NCBI GenBank assembly: GCA_032207245.1
Contig: CM063498.1
Location: 51,056,134 to 51,120,133, forward strand
Source: Pardosa pseudoannulata
Taxonomy: Eukaryota > Arthropoda > Arachnida > Araneae > Lycosidae
Direction: 5' to 3'
Length of the DNA: 64,000 bases
In this document: piece by piece, positions 1-10,665 of the stretch
How positions within the stretch are numbered: position 1 is the first letter of the stretch
How the letters are laid out: the number at the start of each line of letters is the position of its first letter
Notes under the pieces: generated by a model
The model's input: only the letters and a program-made list of their open reading frames with translations
Database searches by the model: none
Told to the model about the DNA's origin: nothing
Program-made: the position numbers and the translations under genes

Positions 1-406
1 TTAAATATTATCATTTTATATAAAATTTGGAATAAAAAGTTTCAATTGGCCAAATACTGTGTATAATAAAAATATAAAGAGAAAAATCAAGAGAAATTTT
101 CTCAATTTATGTAGATGATAAATCAATGTCTAAAGATTCAGACAAGTTAAAAATATATATAAATTTATCCTGTATGAAAAAAATTGTATAATAATATCCT
201 TTAAGCAAATAAACCTGTACTTTATCCTCTAATATTGATGCTTTTTCTTTGTCTAATCTCTTCTTTGATTATTGTTTTTTCTTTATCTCACATGCCTGTT
301 TTTATGTGTTTTGGTAACTGAAAAAAATGTGTCACTAATTAGGAACAAAGTCCTCGCTAATTCCAGCATCATGGATATGAAGTCTGCTAGAGCATCCAGT
401 TTTATA
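1..406. other. AT-rich stretch without recognisable gene
   Basis: No open frame of note, no terminal repeats and no tandem repeat were recognised here. It simply precedes the TTAA element that starts at 407. Confidence 0.6.
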
Positions 407-695
407 TTAACACTAGATTGCCCAAGGCAGTCATTTTGACTGTTTTTTAATTTCAATTAGAAAAACAATTATGAAATATAATGATACAATTTCTTAGAAT
501 TTGATGACTTTTTCTATAACATATAAATGGGTTTATGAGTAATTGTAGTTACTTCCGCCCTCCTTTATTATATAATATTAAAAATTAATTTTAAACAAAT
601 TTCTTTACATATTTGTTATTTTTTCACAATGCAGTCATTTTGACTGTTTTTGGGCAATATAGGTATACAAGAAATCTCGGGCAATTTAGTGTTAA
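407..695. mobile_element. piggyBac-type MITE (281 bp plus TTAA duplications)
   Basis: The element lies at 411-691 between two TTAA tetranucleotides (407-410 and 692-695). Its ends are inverted repeats: CACTAGATTGCCC on the left and GGGCAATTTAGTG on the right, matching at 12 of 13 positions. TTAA duplication is the hallmark of piggyBac transposition. A short hairpin, CAGTCA-TTT-TGACTG, occurs near both ends (about 427 and 633), so there are sub-terminal inverted motifs too. No coding capacity is visible, so it must depend on a transposase elsewhere. It sits directly against the 3' end of the Helitron that begins at 697. Confidence 0.85.
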
Positions 696-699
696 ACTA

Positions 700-1243
700 G
701 CTACAAGTACCCAGCTTTGCCCGGGTTTAAAATAAGGTTTTCTGTAGAAGTGTGCAAAACTGTTTATTTGTATGCAATAAAAGGGTACATTTATCTTAAA
801 GCAATGTGATAGACAACAGTTTTGGCAGTTCCATTTGGAGTGTGTACAAAAAGATCTTCCTCTTTGTCCACTCTAGAGCAGGCCACATACAACTACCCAT
901 GAGAAAAGCATGGTGTCTACAAGTCTATACCAGCAATCCCAAGAGACTGGTCCTGTGACTTGTTGATTGTGACGGCAAAGCATAGTTTCAAAGGAAACTG
1001 TATTCTCTTGAATTGTATGGTGTTGTCTGAGGGAATGATAGGTATTCTTGGAATAAAGATATCCTCCCCCTTACCACACTCTGTGAGTACTGTGGCTTGA
1101 ATGACATGTTACATCAGCTTTTTCACAATTAAACTTTTACCATTGCACAACCTGGGTGCATCAATATCAGATCAGCATTATTGGAGCACCAACTTTCAGA
1201 ATCAAGTTGTGGGCTTGCGAATCAGGAGTCTGGATGGAATTCA
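700..1243 (-). pseudogene. Helitron Pif1-like helicase, C-terminal part (broken)
   Basis: Minus-strand translation gives PEFLNS, then AHNLILKVGAPIMLI, then after a frameshift LDAPRLCNGKSLIVKKLM, then GKGEDIFIPRIPIIPSDN, KRIQFPLKLCFAVTINKSQ, QSLGIAGIDL, LYVACSRVDKEEDLFV and NGTAKTVVYHIALR. These are the C-terminal blocks of the Pif1/RepHel helicase family, including the 'FA(V)TINK(S/A)QGQSL' and 'LYVA(C/L)SRV' motifs of superfamily 1B helicases. It is inactive: stops lie after LM, after GIDL and before LYVACS, and there is one frameshift. The family role is DNA unwinding during rolling-circle transposition. The upstream part of the same gene is at 3151-2977, beyond a hAT insertion. Confidence 0.85.
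709..726 (-). other. Helitron 3'-terminal hairpin
   Basis: ACCCAGC and GCCCGGGT face each other around a TTT loop with one bulged position. The hairpin lies 8 bases from the CTAG terminus at 697-700, the spacing expected for the stop signal of rolling-circle transposition. Confidence 0.6.
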
Positions 1244-1249
1244 AGAACT

Positions 1250-2970
1250 CAGGCATGAAAGTCTTCCGCTTTTAAGCGGAAATCCGCTTTTTTGACAGCC
1301 TTTCCGACTGTTTCTGAGATCGATGCAAATCCGTTGAGAAATCGTGATTGAAAAATGGGGGGGGGGGGGTAATCGAAATCCGTACTGATTGAAATTTGTA
1401 TCTTCTACCGCGTGTTTTCGCTGAGATGTACGCTTGCAGAGATGTGACTACGCATACTAATTCACTTCCATTCCGATTGGCTCAATGTAGTATATGAAGG
1501 CGGGGCTACTCTTTCAGGGTCGAATGACGATCGCGTTATGTTATGGATTCCAGATTTGAAAGAGGGGGCAGCATTATTTCTAGCGGTACCCTAGCCAGCT
1601 GCATTCTGTACTAACGGTCTTCGGGAAAATAGTTTGCACGTGCGTTATATTTTGGATTACCGTGTTTTACTTCTAAGAGCGGCTGTGTTTAGAAGAATTT
1701 ATGATGGAAGTCAGTAAAAAAGATGAACATAAAATTTGTACCATCGATGCTGCGGAAAAAAATAAATTTAAATTTGAATGGCTAAACAAATCTGTAGTTA
1801 TAGATGATCCAAGTACTGCTGAAAAATGTGAAAAAATAACCGTCAAGGTAGGAGATTGTATTAGAAAAATTGAAATAAGTGGAAAAGTCATTTGCAGACT
1901 TTGTTCTGATACCATTTATTACGGAAAAAGAGGATTTGCTGCTATATCAAGTCATATAAAGACCAGTAAGCATGCATCGAAAGTGCAGTCTAAAATGACG
2001 AATTATGTTTTACCTGCTAATTTTTTTGGTGTCCCAAAGTCGTCATCGTCTGTGATTTCATCTGTACCTTCAACTTCAACCCAGCTACCTGTTAATGTTC
2101 CTTTGTGTGATAGGATTACGAATGCACAATCCTTAGTGTTGGGTGTACTGGCTGAACATAATTTGCCGTTTACTATGTCTCCAGTATTAATTGATTTAGG
2201 CAAAGTTCTTGCCAGAGACAAAAAGGCACTAAACCACTTGGAAATGTCAAGAACAGCAGCATCCTATCGATTTTTTAGTATCTGAAATAAAAAGCATTTT
2301 TTTTTGCATTTGCTGAAGAACTTCTTTCATCAAGAATGTTACATATTATTCTATCAAGATTTCATTTTCGTAAGGTTATTTTATTGTTGTGTTTAATCAT
2401 AATTTTATAAATCGAACAGATTTTTTTCATCTTGCATGCATCTAGGGATTTAGAACTTGTAGTTATTAAATTTGTTAAATAAGTTTTTAGCCTAATTGCT
2501 GAAAAACTTATTTACTGGAAACTATTACATACTATGGTATTTGCTGGTATATTGTGTTAGCTGAACACTTGACAATATTACTGAATACATTAAAATCATT
2601 TTAAGTTTACTGATTCCAATTTTGTGTTAATCTTTTAAAATAAATCTTGTGACCGAATTTCATTATTTCACTTTACTATCCAGTGCAACTCTACTCTCAG
2701 TGAGTTTAATTTGTAAAAAAGTTTTTGTATAAAACATTCTTTTTTGCATATTATCAAGAACCTGGTACTACTATGGTAAGAATTTTCTTTTGTGTATTAT
2801 CCTACTGATGTGTGTATGTATGTAGATATATAAATGTAATACTGAATCATATCGTGAAAAAGAGTTATGTAAGAGAAAATGTAATTATCTTCCTTAAATC
2901 CCCCCCACTCCCCCACCCCGGGCTTAAAAAAAATTTCAGCTTTTTTTGTCATTACCCACTTTCATGCCTG
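1250..2970 (+). mobile_element. hAT-like DNA transposon inserted in the Helitron helicase gene
   Basis: The ends are perfect 13-bp inverted repeats: CAGGCATGAAAGT at 1250-1262 and ACTTTCATGCCTG at 2958-2970. They are flanked by a direct repeat AGAACT at 1244-1249 and 2971-2976; one more base can be counted if the terminal C is shared. hAT elements normally duplicate 8 bp, so the duplication is shorter than expected or partly eroded. The interrupted helicase frame resumes exactly across these ends (NPFEF on one side, PEFLNS on the other). The element carries one plus-strand gene (1701-2285). At 1721 bp with only a 194-residue ORF it is too short to encode a whole transposase. Confidence 0.8.
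1701..2285 (+). CDS. BED-type zinc-finger protein, N-terminal part of a hAT-like transposase
   Basis: A 194-residue uninterrupted ORF. Residues about 62-93 carry a C-x2-C ... H-x5-H pattern (CRLC ... HIKTSKH), a BED-type DNA-binding finger. The C-terminal half contains PLCDRITNAQSLVLGV, AEHNLPFTMSPVLIDL and MSRTAASY, blocks I associate with the N-terminal region of certain hAT-like transposases; that family call is from memory. The DDE catalytic domain and the C-terminal dimerisation region are absent. The frame closes at TGA just after MSRTAASYRFFSI, followed by AATAAA at 2286, which could serve as a polyadenylation signal. It may be a simple deletion product or a retained DNA-binding protein able to occupy transposon ends. 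Frame integrity over 194 codons in AT-rich DNA makes chance unlikely. Confidence 0.75.
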   Translation: MMEVSKKDEHKICTIDAAEKNKFKFEWLNKSVVIDDPSTAEKCEKITVKVGDCIRKIEISGKVICRLCSDTIYYGKRGFAAISSHIKTSKHASKVQSKMTNYVLPANFFGVPKSSSSVISSVPSTSTQLPVNVPLCDRITNAQSLVLGVLAEHNLPFTMSPVLIDLGKVLARDKKALNHLEMSRTAASYRFFSI

Positions 2971-2976
2971 AGAACT

Positions 2977-3151
2977 CAAAGGGATTTTGTACTGCTTCAT
3001 CATCAGTAAGGATGCAGTCTATGGACTTGTAGGCATATTCTTTTCCTGGAAGCTGCTTCTGAATGGTGACATTGAGCTTCTCAACTGCATCATTTCTGCT
3101 TGCCAGAATTGCTCTGTGAGAAAACCAGTCCTGATCCTTCAAGATTTGCTG
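2977..3151 (-). pseudogene. Helitron Pif1-like helicase, upstream fragment
   Basis: The minus-strand frame reads ILKDQDWFSHRAILASRND, AVEKLNVTIQKQLPG and KEYAYKSIDCILTDDEAV. This matches the Pif1 block 'W..eRAILAP.N..v..iN..i...lpg....Y.SiD', which directly precedes the helicase blocks found at 1243-700. The frame runs into hAT sequence at NPFEF. Upstream of about 3151 the translation no longer resembles a helicase, so the gene is truncated at its N-terminal side. No Rep nuclease (HUH) domain is visible in the window. Confidence 0.8.
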
Positions 3152-3425
3152 AATGTGATATTTGTTGCAGTATTTGCTTGCAGTAAAGTAAATATAACAA
3201 AAAAGTATTGTGTTCACTTACTGCTTTTGTTTAGTAAAGTTTTCTCTAAAATATACCCATGTCTCAGAACAGGCACATGGAACATTACTTTTGGCTGGAG
3301 GAGGCCAGAGTGAGGTTGGGATGGAACGAAACCTGTTTAAGAACCTTTCCCATGTAATTTTGTGAACGTGTACCAAATTTCACGTTATTTGGTTGTCTGG
3401 ATCTTGGGGAACAGACAGACAACAT

Positions 3426-3428
<3 letters not shown>

Positions 3429-3478
<50 letters not shown>
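3429..3478. repeat. (TA)n microsatellite
   Basis: An uninterrupted TA tract of about 50 bp at the presumed 5' edge of the Helitron. The open frames read across it (IYIYIY) are artefacts. Confidence 0.95.
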
Positions 3479-3479
<1 letters not shown>

Positions 3480-3480
<1 letters not shown>

Positions 3481-4623
3481 TTTCCTCCTGATTGCAACAC
3501 TGGTATGGTTGCTCACTCATGGTGCTTGCAGCTTGCCAGGCACTTTGGTGGGGTCTGCTGAATGGTACTAAACTTTAAAGGAATTTTGAAATGTATAACA
3601 GTTTACATTTTTTACATTACAGCAACAGGACTTTACAGATAATATTTATTTTTGTTATGAGCTGATCTCATGAAATATCTTACCAATCTTGCTAAATTGT
3701 TAGCTTCAATATAGAAAGGCAGAATTGTTTAAACTCAGTTGAATTTCTTTAATTCAAATTTCAAAGAAAATGCAAAACATTCTGAACTATCCAGTTTTTG
3801 TAAAAATTTATAATAGACTACTTACCTAGTTTGATAGCCAAAGAAGGAAGAAATCTAACATTAACATTTTTCTTATTTAAAAAGAAAAATTGTAATCATC
3901 TTCTGTTTTACACTATACAAAATGATGGAATTCAATTTCAGAGTGAAAAAAGTAGCTTCAGCATCAGTTTTTTGTGCTTTAAAATTTCATCTTATTTTTT
4001 GTGACATGGTGATAGTTTCTGATGTACTTGGTACTTGCCCATTCCTCATCAGTATCTCATCTTGTTTAGGAGAATTTAGTGCCACTAAACTCCAATCAAC
4101 CAACAAACCAACTTCATCAGTATCTATTTTCTTCCTTTATCAAATAAAATTATTATTTTTTTACTTCATTTATAATTTATTTTATCGTTTTGTTGTCCAT
4201 ATGCAGTTTCTTTTCTAGATTTGAATCCATTAAACCATTCTGAACTAGTTGTAAAAGTCTTTAATTCCAACCTTTTTGCTAAATTCCTCAGCGTGTGTGT
4301 GTGTTTGTGTTTGTTTGTATCTATGTATGTATGTATGTATAAATAAAAACATTTCTATAATGTACTTATCAATTTCAGGGTATTCAGCTTCCCTGTTACG
4401 TTTTGTTTGCTCCTTATCTCCATTTTCATGTAGTCAAAGAGTTGATTTAATTTTTAAAAAGAGTTCATAAAGTGCTAGTAAACATGCAATAATCCTTAGC
4501 TATATCATTCTTGTTCTTGATATCTATTTCCACCTTTTTAATTATTTGGTATTTTCCTTTTGAAGCCAAAGGTGATTCTAATAAAAATTCGAAAAATCTA
4601 AGAAAAAATATATTTATATAATA
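3480..4623. other. AT-rich stretch with a short TG/TATG microsatellite
   Basis: No gene recognised. A TG-rich tract passing into TATG repeats lies at about 4291-4345. An open frame at 3922-4218 has no recognisable domain and is not supported as a gene. Confidence 0.5.
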
Positions 4624-5108
4624 ACAAGACGACCCGACAGACGTTGTTCCTCTTTGAACGCTGTAAATCCAAAGAGTGTAAAATGTTTTTAAATAAATTA
4701 TAAATTGGACCGTTTTGATGGAAAAAGTAAGGAAAAAATATTTTAAAAATACTTGACGCCACCACGCGTGCTGTCATCTTAAACGTAATTAGATTAAATT
4801 AAAATTCCCATATCGCCTGTATGGAAATTCGATCTTGGGATTTCTCGTACTGAAGCCCGTTGCGCTGATCATTGCGCTACAGATACATTGAGAGTGATGG
4901 GTTTCATGCGGCATAATAATAATCTCAATAAGCGAGTAATTCTGGATTTTTAATAATAATAATAAAAAAAAAACATTTTCTGTCGGATCTAATTGTGAAT
5001 CTAAACCATTCTCGAATCAACTTAATTACATATACAAAATTTCATCAAAATCAGTCCAGCCGTTTAGGAGGAGTTCTATTACGGACAGAAGAATTTTATG
5101 TATAAAGA
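4624..5108 (-). mobile_element. Helitron-like element, diverged
   Basis: On the minus strand the sequence starts A|TCTTTATACATAAAATT at 5108 followed by CTTCTGTCCGTAATAG, and contains AAACGGCTGGACTGATTTTG. It ends with CAACGTCTGTCGGGTCGTC near 4630. Start TC after A and this type of 3' segment are features of abundant invertebrate non-autonomous Helitrons. The 3' CTRR is eroded here (CTTG), so the left border is approximate. Confidence 0.45.
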
Positions 5109-6133
5109 TTATAAATAATTTATACTTAATTATAAAATATATAATATATATATATAAATAATAATATACCTATTATATATTTAATTATATATAATAGTAA
5201 TTATTTATTATATTTATAATTTTATATATGTATATATTAAATATAATTATATAACATATTTTTTAAAATTTAAAGTTTTTTCGAATTTGAGTTAATAAAA
5301 CATCTTAGAATTTTCAAATTAACTACATAATTTTAGTATTGCATTCTATAGGAAACTAAAAGGGAATTGTATAATTTAAATTAATCAAAATTTAGAATTA
5401 ATAAAGTCCAATTATCTAATAATTTAATGCTCCGGTATAACTACCATCTGTTACTGTTTAACGGCTCCACAAATTGACCTCACCGCCTTGCTGTCATTTT
5501 GGGTAAGCATCTCTAACGCAGACCATAATCTTTTTATTTTATCCAGAAGTTACAATAAATAGGGCAACTGTGTCTGAAGCTAATATTTCACATAGCAGAC
5601 TTTCTACAGATATGCAAACACTTGAATCATATCTATTGCAGATGTGTTTAATTTATGTGCTGCTGATCAAACTTAGTAATCGACATTGTGTAACCTACTG
5701 CGGATGGTTTCATGGTGTGCTAGAGGCATCCCAAACATTTACGTGGTAACAGATTTGTTGATTAAGGAGGAATTTTATAAATATTTCAGAATTCAACTCT
5801 TTTTTTTAATGATTTTGATTTCAAGGAATTCATTTTTATAATGCTGGCTTTTTTTCTATATTTCTACGATACGTTCTACGGTATATTCTGAATGAAACTA
5901 CTTTCGTGAGTTTCATTTCAAATGCATGACAAGGCAAAACTTTTATTTATTTAAGAAACGTAAGTTAGGGTATCGTAAAAAATAATAAATAATAAAAAAA
6001 AGCTCTCGCTATCGACGAAGTAAATATGTTATTACGCAATAGGGAATTTTTGTTTCGGGTTAGGCGGAAGTAACGCATTCTTATATTTAAATAAACATTG
6101 ATATGACTTAACTATAGGTGAATTATCTCTAAG
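5109..6133. other. AT-rich stretch, no gene recognised
   Basis: 5109-5260 is almost pure A/T and looks like degenerate TA repeat. From 5420 to 6130 the base composition is more ordinary, but no frame, terminal repeat or RNA gene was recognised. Confidence 0.5.
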
Positions 6134-7735
6134 CAGGACATACCTCGACCTTTGCTGCCGTGGCAAAAGAAACTGGCCTGCGCCCTTCCACCAAATACAG
6201 TGGGAATATATATAAACATGTTTTCTTTCTACATTATACTAACAAAACTATATCTTCTATATAATAATAGTCTTAAGTTATCAAATGTCCTCGAATTTAT
6301 GAAGCGGTTGACCTAGAAAAAATCCATATTGGATTCTTGATGAGTTAGGGTTAGCAAAATTCAAAAATCTTTAAAACGTCCGAAATCCATTCCCATTTCG
6401 AGTGTTTAATGCCAATATTTCAAAATTTTCCCCAGTTAAGAACATGCTATTAAATTTATCACATAATAAATTGGTAAAAATAACATTTTTTTCTATCATT
6501 ATGATGTCGTTCTTTTGACCATCTTATTTAATTATTTCTTATTTTAAATCATTTAAATATATTCTGCATTATTTTCATACGTTTTATCACTGAACTTAGA
6601 TATTACGTAAATATTTTTTTTTTTACATTTGTATTAAATAATAGATTAGGTGCGTATGTGATTAAATTTTAAATTAACACATTTTTTTTTAATGAAAATT
6701 TTCTCACCAGTATTAATAAATTCTTTTCATAAGAGTCTATTGAGTCTATTTCACGGACTAATAAGTATCTAGCGTTTAAGTTATATATCTTTGAAAAGTA
6801 ATAAGTTTGTTCGCCTTTTTTACATAACCATATATTTTGACTAAATGCATTCAACGTGATTCTAAACTGCATTTACAGTATCGGGAGACTTTAGAGGAGT
6901 ATGAAGATAAACAAATTATTGAGAGAGTACCAGATAATTCGCAGCCAAAAAACTAATAATTTTTTTACCTGTCTCATCGGGTACTTTACAATCCTGGAAA
7001 GTTAAAAATTTTACTAATTCTGTCATATGACGGGCGATATGTAGTACAAAAGAAATAGTATAAAAAGAAAAGGTATTTGTAACATTTTTATAGCTTTAGC
7101 ATGCGCGAGTAAATCCATGATTTCTTTGTAGTTCATCTGTTTGTGGTTTCTTTCTCAAAACGGATTTCTTCAACTTTTAAAAAATTAACTTTTACACATA
7201 TTTCCGTTTTTGCACATAATATATACTTTAATGACAAATAATCGAAGTATGACGTACAGAAAGGGCCTTTTTACTTCATAAAAAGTGTCCTTTCACTTGA
7301 CCAAAATGACCTCTTTTTTTGGTATATGTATCCTGTTCATTTTTAAAAGAAATGAGAACATTAATTGTAACGTGCTATGGAAGTAGTAGAAGACATGAAA
7401 GGAGTGTTGCGGACACAATGTGGTTTCTGCAGTAGAGAATTATTGTATTTTTGCAAAATTTTTATTCGAAACTGGCAAGCGACTACGAGTTTCCATTACG
7501 TTTTACGAAAGTTTAGCTAGGGACAGTCTAATTTTGTTTTTAATAATTCTTCTGCTCCGTTTTTAATAATTTTCCTTTTAACTCTACTCTTTAATGGAAA
7601 AGTTGAAAAATATATTTTCAACTTTTCCTTATTCCTACTTGGGGCGAATCGTTCTCTTTTGGACCCCATTTCCATCACGGGACGGTGCCCGTGTGAATGA
7701 TACGTCACCTTTCCCACGCGCTAGTTCTGGCCCTT
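6134..7735. mobile_element. hAT MITE ('GCCCGTGGCA' family), split by a Helitron
   Basis: The left part (6134-6252) and right part (7045-7735) match the two halves of the better preserved copy at 12542-13235, for example GTGGCAAAA near the start and ACTTGGGGCGAATCG near the end. Flanking 8-bp repeats TCTCTAAG (6126-6133) and TCTGTAAG (7736-7743) agree at 7 of 8 positions, as expected for hAT. A Helitron (6253-7044) was inserted later. No coding capacity is visible. Confidence 0.7.
6253..7044 (+). mobile_element. Non-autonomous Helitron, short-family copy 1
   Basis: Starts TC after A (6252|6253) with TCTTCTATATAATAATAG and ends in a hairpin containing TGTCATATGACGGG (7021-7034), then TAG|T at 7042-7045 where the terminal C has mutated to G. 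The body is shared with the minus-strand copies at 10835, 18703 and 21031, for example the ATGACGTC and AATTTATCACATAATAAAT segments. It has no coding capacity and lies inside a hAT MITE. Confidence 0.7.
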
Positions 7736-7786
7736 TCTGTAAGTGTCCGTGGTGAAGCATATATAATGATCATTAGATAGGGACTG

Positions 7787-8521
7787 CAGGGTTCCCACGG
7801 TCCTTTAAAAGTTCTTAAGAACTCCTTAATTTTAGCTTTCATTTTTAAGGGCCCTTAAAATACTTAATTTTCGACAAAGGTCCTTAAACACTCCTTAATT
7901 TTTAAATAAGAATGCAATCAATTTCTCCATTGACGCTATCCGCTTTCTTCACTTCCTATCAGTTTTAGCTGTATTCTCCTAACTTTCTAGTTTTGTAAGT
8001 TCGGAGTTATATTTGCCCAAAACCGGTTCTAAGAACGTCAATACAGGTGATATGTACCATTCAAAGAATATATATATATATTAAGAATATATAAAATATT
8101 TGTTAATATTCATAACATTCTTTTACATTTTCTAGCCAAAAGTGAAGTATTAATAATAAAGAAAATCTTCAAATACATATATGTTTTCAGTGTATTACTG
8201 TAGTAATTCAGAATTCCTTTCTTTGATATTCTAAAAAAAATATGAAAATACTTTTAGTGTATTAGTACTTTTTATGGTCTCGAGCTAGAAACTTATTTGA
8301 CAAATAAATAATCTTACGCATACTGAAAAGTTTTAAAGAATAAAGTCAGCTGCCCTTTCCTAATAGCTAACAGTCATGCAGATTTTAATTAAACGAAGCG
8401 TGGGGGGTGGGTGTAGATATTTCAGTTACTTATGGAAGATTAATTTTCCTTGCATTGAATGTGATAGAAAAGTCTTAAAACTTTTTTCTTTCCTAGGCAA
8501 CGTCGGGTATAATCAGTATAA

Positions 8522-8568
<47 letters not shown>

Positions 8569-9029
8569 CATATATGTGTTATATATATACATATATATAT
8601 GTGTGTGTAAGGAAAATTCTCAGAGGGTTTCAAAACTTAAATCAAGGGTAAAAATTCCCGCGTCATTTTCCATTCCCCTTTTTAACCCCTAACCTAAATT
8701 GACCACTGGGGCTACAGGTTACGCCCTCAGAGAAGGGGCCTGGCCAATTATAAACCTACATGGCCCTAGCGGACAATTTAGGAAATTTCCAAATAAAAAG
8801 GAGATACACGCTAGCGGAGACAGATTTTTCTAGAGATATTTTCCCACAGATGTTGACCCAGGTGTTATGTGTCTTGTACATAGAACTTCATGCTAGCTGA
8901 CCCTTCAGTTTGTCCCTATGATGAAGTGGGAACCCGTCCTTCAAAGTTAGCTTAATAAAGGTCTTTAGCTGAAATGGTATCATTTTTATGGCCATGACTG
9001 CAACCCCCCATCGAGAAATCAGTCTCATT

Positions 9030-9081
<52 letters not shown>

Positions 9082-9399
9082 CCTGAAATGTACTTATAAT
9101 ATTGTATTTTATTCACAACTTATGTTTAGTTTGATCACTAAACACTTTTTTTCAAAATTAGTTTTTGTCAAATAGATTTATCTTATATTAATTTTTAGGC
9201 ATTTCTAAAAACTTAATTCCGAAATATGGTAGGGCATTTATTGAACATGCCTTGTCTGGTTCATAATCATTAAAATATGTTCCTCAGGAAATAGGGTTTA
9301 TGTCGTTATGCCTTGTATTTCAAGTAGGTCCTTATAAAAAGTTACTTTGGTCCTTAAAAAGTCCTTAATTTTTCTTCTGGAAAAAAAGTGAGAACCCTG
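7787..9399. mobile_element. hAT-like MITE with a nested microsatellite-bounded repeat
   Basis: Ends CAGGGTTCCCAC (7787) and GTGAGAACCCTG (to 9399) are inverted repeats agreeing at 11 of 12 positions. Sub-terminal 'TCCTTAAAAAGTCCTTAATT' type motifs occur in inverted orientation near both ends. The direct repeat at the borders is only GACTG, so the duplication is unclear. The interior contains the ~420-bp repeat at 8611-9031. A fragment of the same family appears near 44370. Confidence 0.6.
8522..9079. repeat. Microsatellite-bounded dispersed repeat, copy 1
   Basis: Unique-looking sequence at 8611-9031 is flanked on the left by (CA)n(TA)n(TG)n (8522-8608) and on the right by (CA)n(TA)n (9031-9079). 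A homologous copy at 56095-56513 is also bounded by microsatellites. Shared blocks include ACCACTGGGGCTACAG, ACGCCCTCAGAGAAGGGG and AATAAAGGTCTTTA. No ORF is conserved between the copies. Possibly an old LTR or a non-autonomous element; the class is unresolved. Confidence 0.7.
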
Positions 9400-9668
9400 G
9401 ACTGGTATACAAAATTCTCATGAAAAAATTATGTAAAAAAAAAAAAACATTTTTAGCGTATAAAACACTAATGAAATAATACGAAGAGTATGTCTGTTTC
9501 TACGATGATTACATAGACGTATGTTTTATATGTACATGAAAGGTAGAGAGCGGCTATGACACAAATTTCACGTTTTACAAGAGAGTGTAATAGAGATTTT
9601 TTACAGACTTGTTTTAGTTGGGCCGTTTTTAGCGAAAAGCTTTATAAATGTCTTTGAGGAAATCTAGA

Positions 9669-9843
9669 TTGGTTTGGTTTGGAGTGCTACGGCCTACTTT
9701 TTGCAACACGAGGGCTAATGAGACTGGGACCTCCAGCTTAAAGCCGATTCCGAACGGCTATGAACATCCATGCCATTGTGGGATTTGAACCCACGAACTC
9801 CGGTACCGAAGGCAGCACCCTAACCAATCGGCCATCGTTTGGC
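9669..9843 (-). mobile_element. tRNA-derived SINE with perfect 15-bp TSD
   Basis: Minus-strand order: tRNA-like head with an A-box-like GGCCGATTGG and a B-box GGTTCAAATCC, then a tRNA-unrelated body (AATCGGCTTTAAGC, ATTAGCCCTCGTGTTGCAAA) and a tail of CCAAACCAAACC. The 15-bp direct repeat TTGAGGAAATCTAGA flanks it at 9654-9668 and 9844-9858, showing insertion by target-primed reverse transcription. The family recurs at least ten more times in the window. Confidence 0.93.
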
Positions 9844-9858
9844 TTGAGGAAATCTAGA

Positions 9859-10171
9859 AGACATATGCCTGTAAGCGTAAGGAAATACTAACAGTAAAAA
9901 ATTATGAAATAGCTACACATCTGAGAGGAGAGAGAATTCATAATTAAGTCTACATAAATTTTAAAAAATGCAATTTTGTGTCCTGTACCCACATAAGGGG
10001 ATAAAAGCCTTCATAATAATAGAAGACGGGAAAAAATACGAAACTTTTTTGTCTCGACAAAGTCAAGTTAAGCGTACACTTTATAATTGAGTTAGATATT
10101 TGCTATTGAATGATTATCTTATTTCATTTAAGTCTCTTTATTGTATTTTTATATTATTATTTTTTACAATA
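9859..10171. other. AT-rich spacer
   Basis: Nothing recognisable between the SINE duplication and the Tigger-like terminus at 10174. Confidence 0.5.
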
Positions 10172-10337
10172 TACAGTCAGTACCGGCTATAAGCTCACCC
10201 GCTTATAAGGGCACCCCTCTTATATGGTCAGTTTTCTAAAGTCCCGTCTAACTTAATAGGGAACATGTGTTAAAGCGCACCGCTCATACATTTTCTTTTT
10301 CTTGTTACCGGCTACATGGTCAATTTTCAAAATGTTT

Positions 10338-10373
<36 letters not shown>

Positions 10374-10551
10374 TTAATGCGAAATTGGAGAGGACCTGAA
10401 TTCAAGCCTTTATTTTCCTCTCTTTCCCCCTTTCTTGTTTGTGTAGACTCATCGGAGATATCCACCTCTCTCAGTTCTCGCCCCTCACTGATAAGAAGTG
10501 GACATCTGTCTGTTTTTTGAAGTTATCTCTCTTATACATGACCTCAGGTGT

Positions 10552-10665
10552 CATTTTACTAATTCCGAAGCAGCAGATGATCATTTAAAAGCTATTACGG
10601 ACTTAGAAAAAGTTGTGTTAACAACCAACAAAAGGAAGCAAACTTATATATCTGATTATTTTTAA
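10552..10665 (+). pseudogene. pogo/Tigger transposase, C-terminal tail remnant
   Basis: 37 codons ending in a stop: FTNSEAADDHLKAITDLEK, then VVLTTNKRKQTYISDYF. An acidic segment followed by 'L.....KQ..ISDYF' is typical of the C-terminal end of pogo/Tigger (CENP-B-related) transposases. The HTH and DDE domains are gone and the upstream sequence is out of frame. Its location inside a TA-flanked element with matching ends supports the assignment. Confidence 0.55.

Larger units (their letters stand above)
697..3479 (-). mobile_element. Helitron remnant carrying a Pif1-type helicase fragment
   Basis: Read on the minus strand, the Pif1 helicase pseudogene is followed by a short hairpin (709-726) and then CTAG at 700-697 with T as the next flanking base, which is the canonical Helitron 3' end (CTRR inserted before T). 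At the other side, sequence next to the (TA)n tract at 3429-3478 carries a TTGTCTGTCTGTTCCCC motif (minus strand) of the type seen near Helitron 5' ends, but the exact 5' TC start is blurred by the microsatellite. A 1.7-kb hAT element (1250-2970) is inserted in the helicase reading frame. The 3' end is well supported and the 5' end is approximate. Confidence 0.7.
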
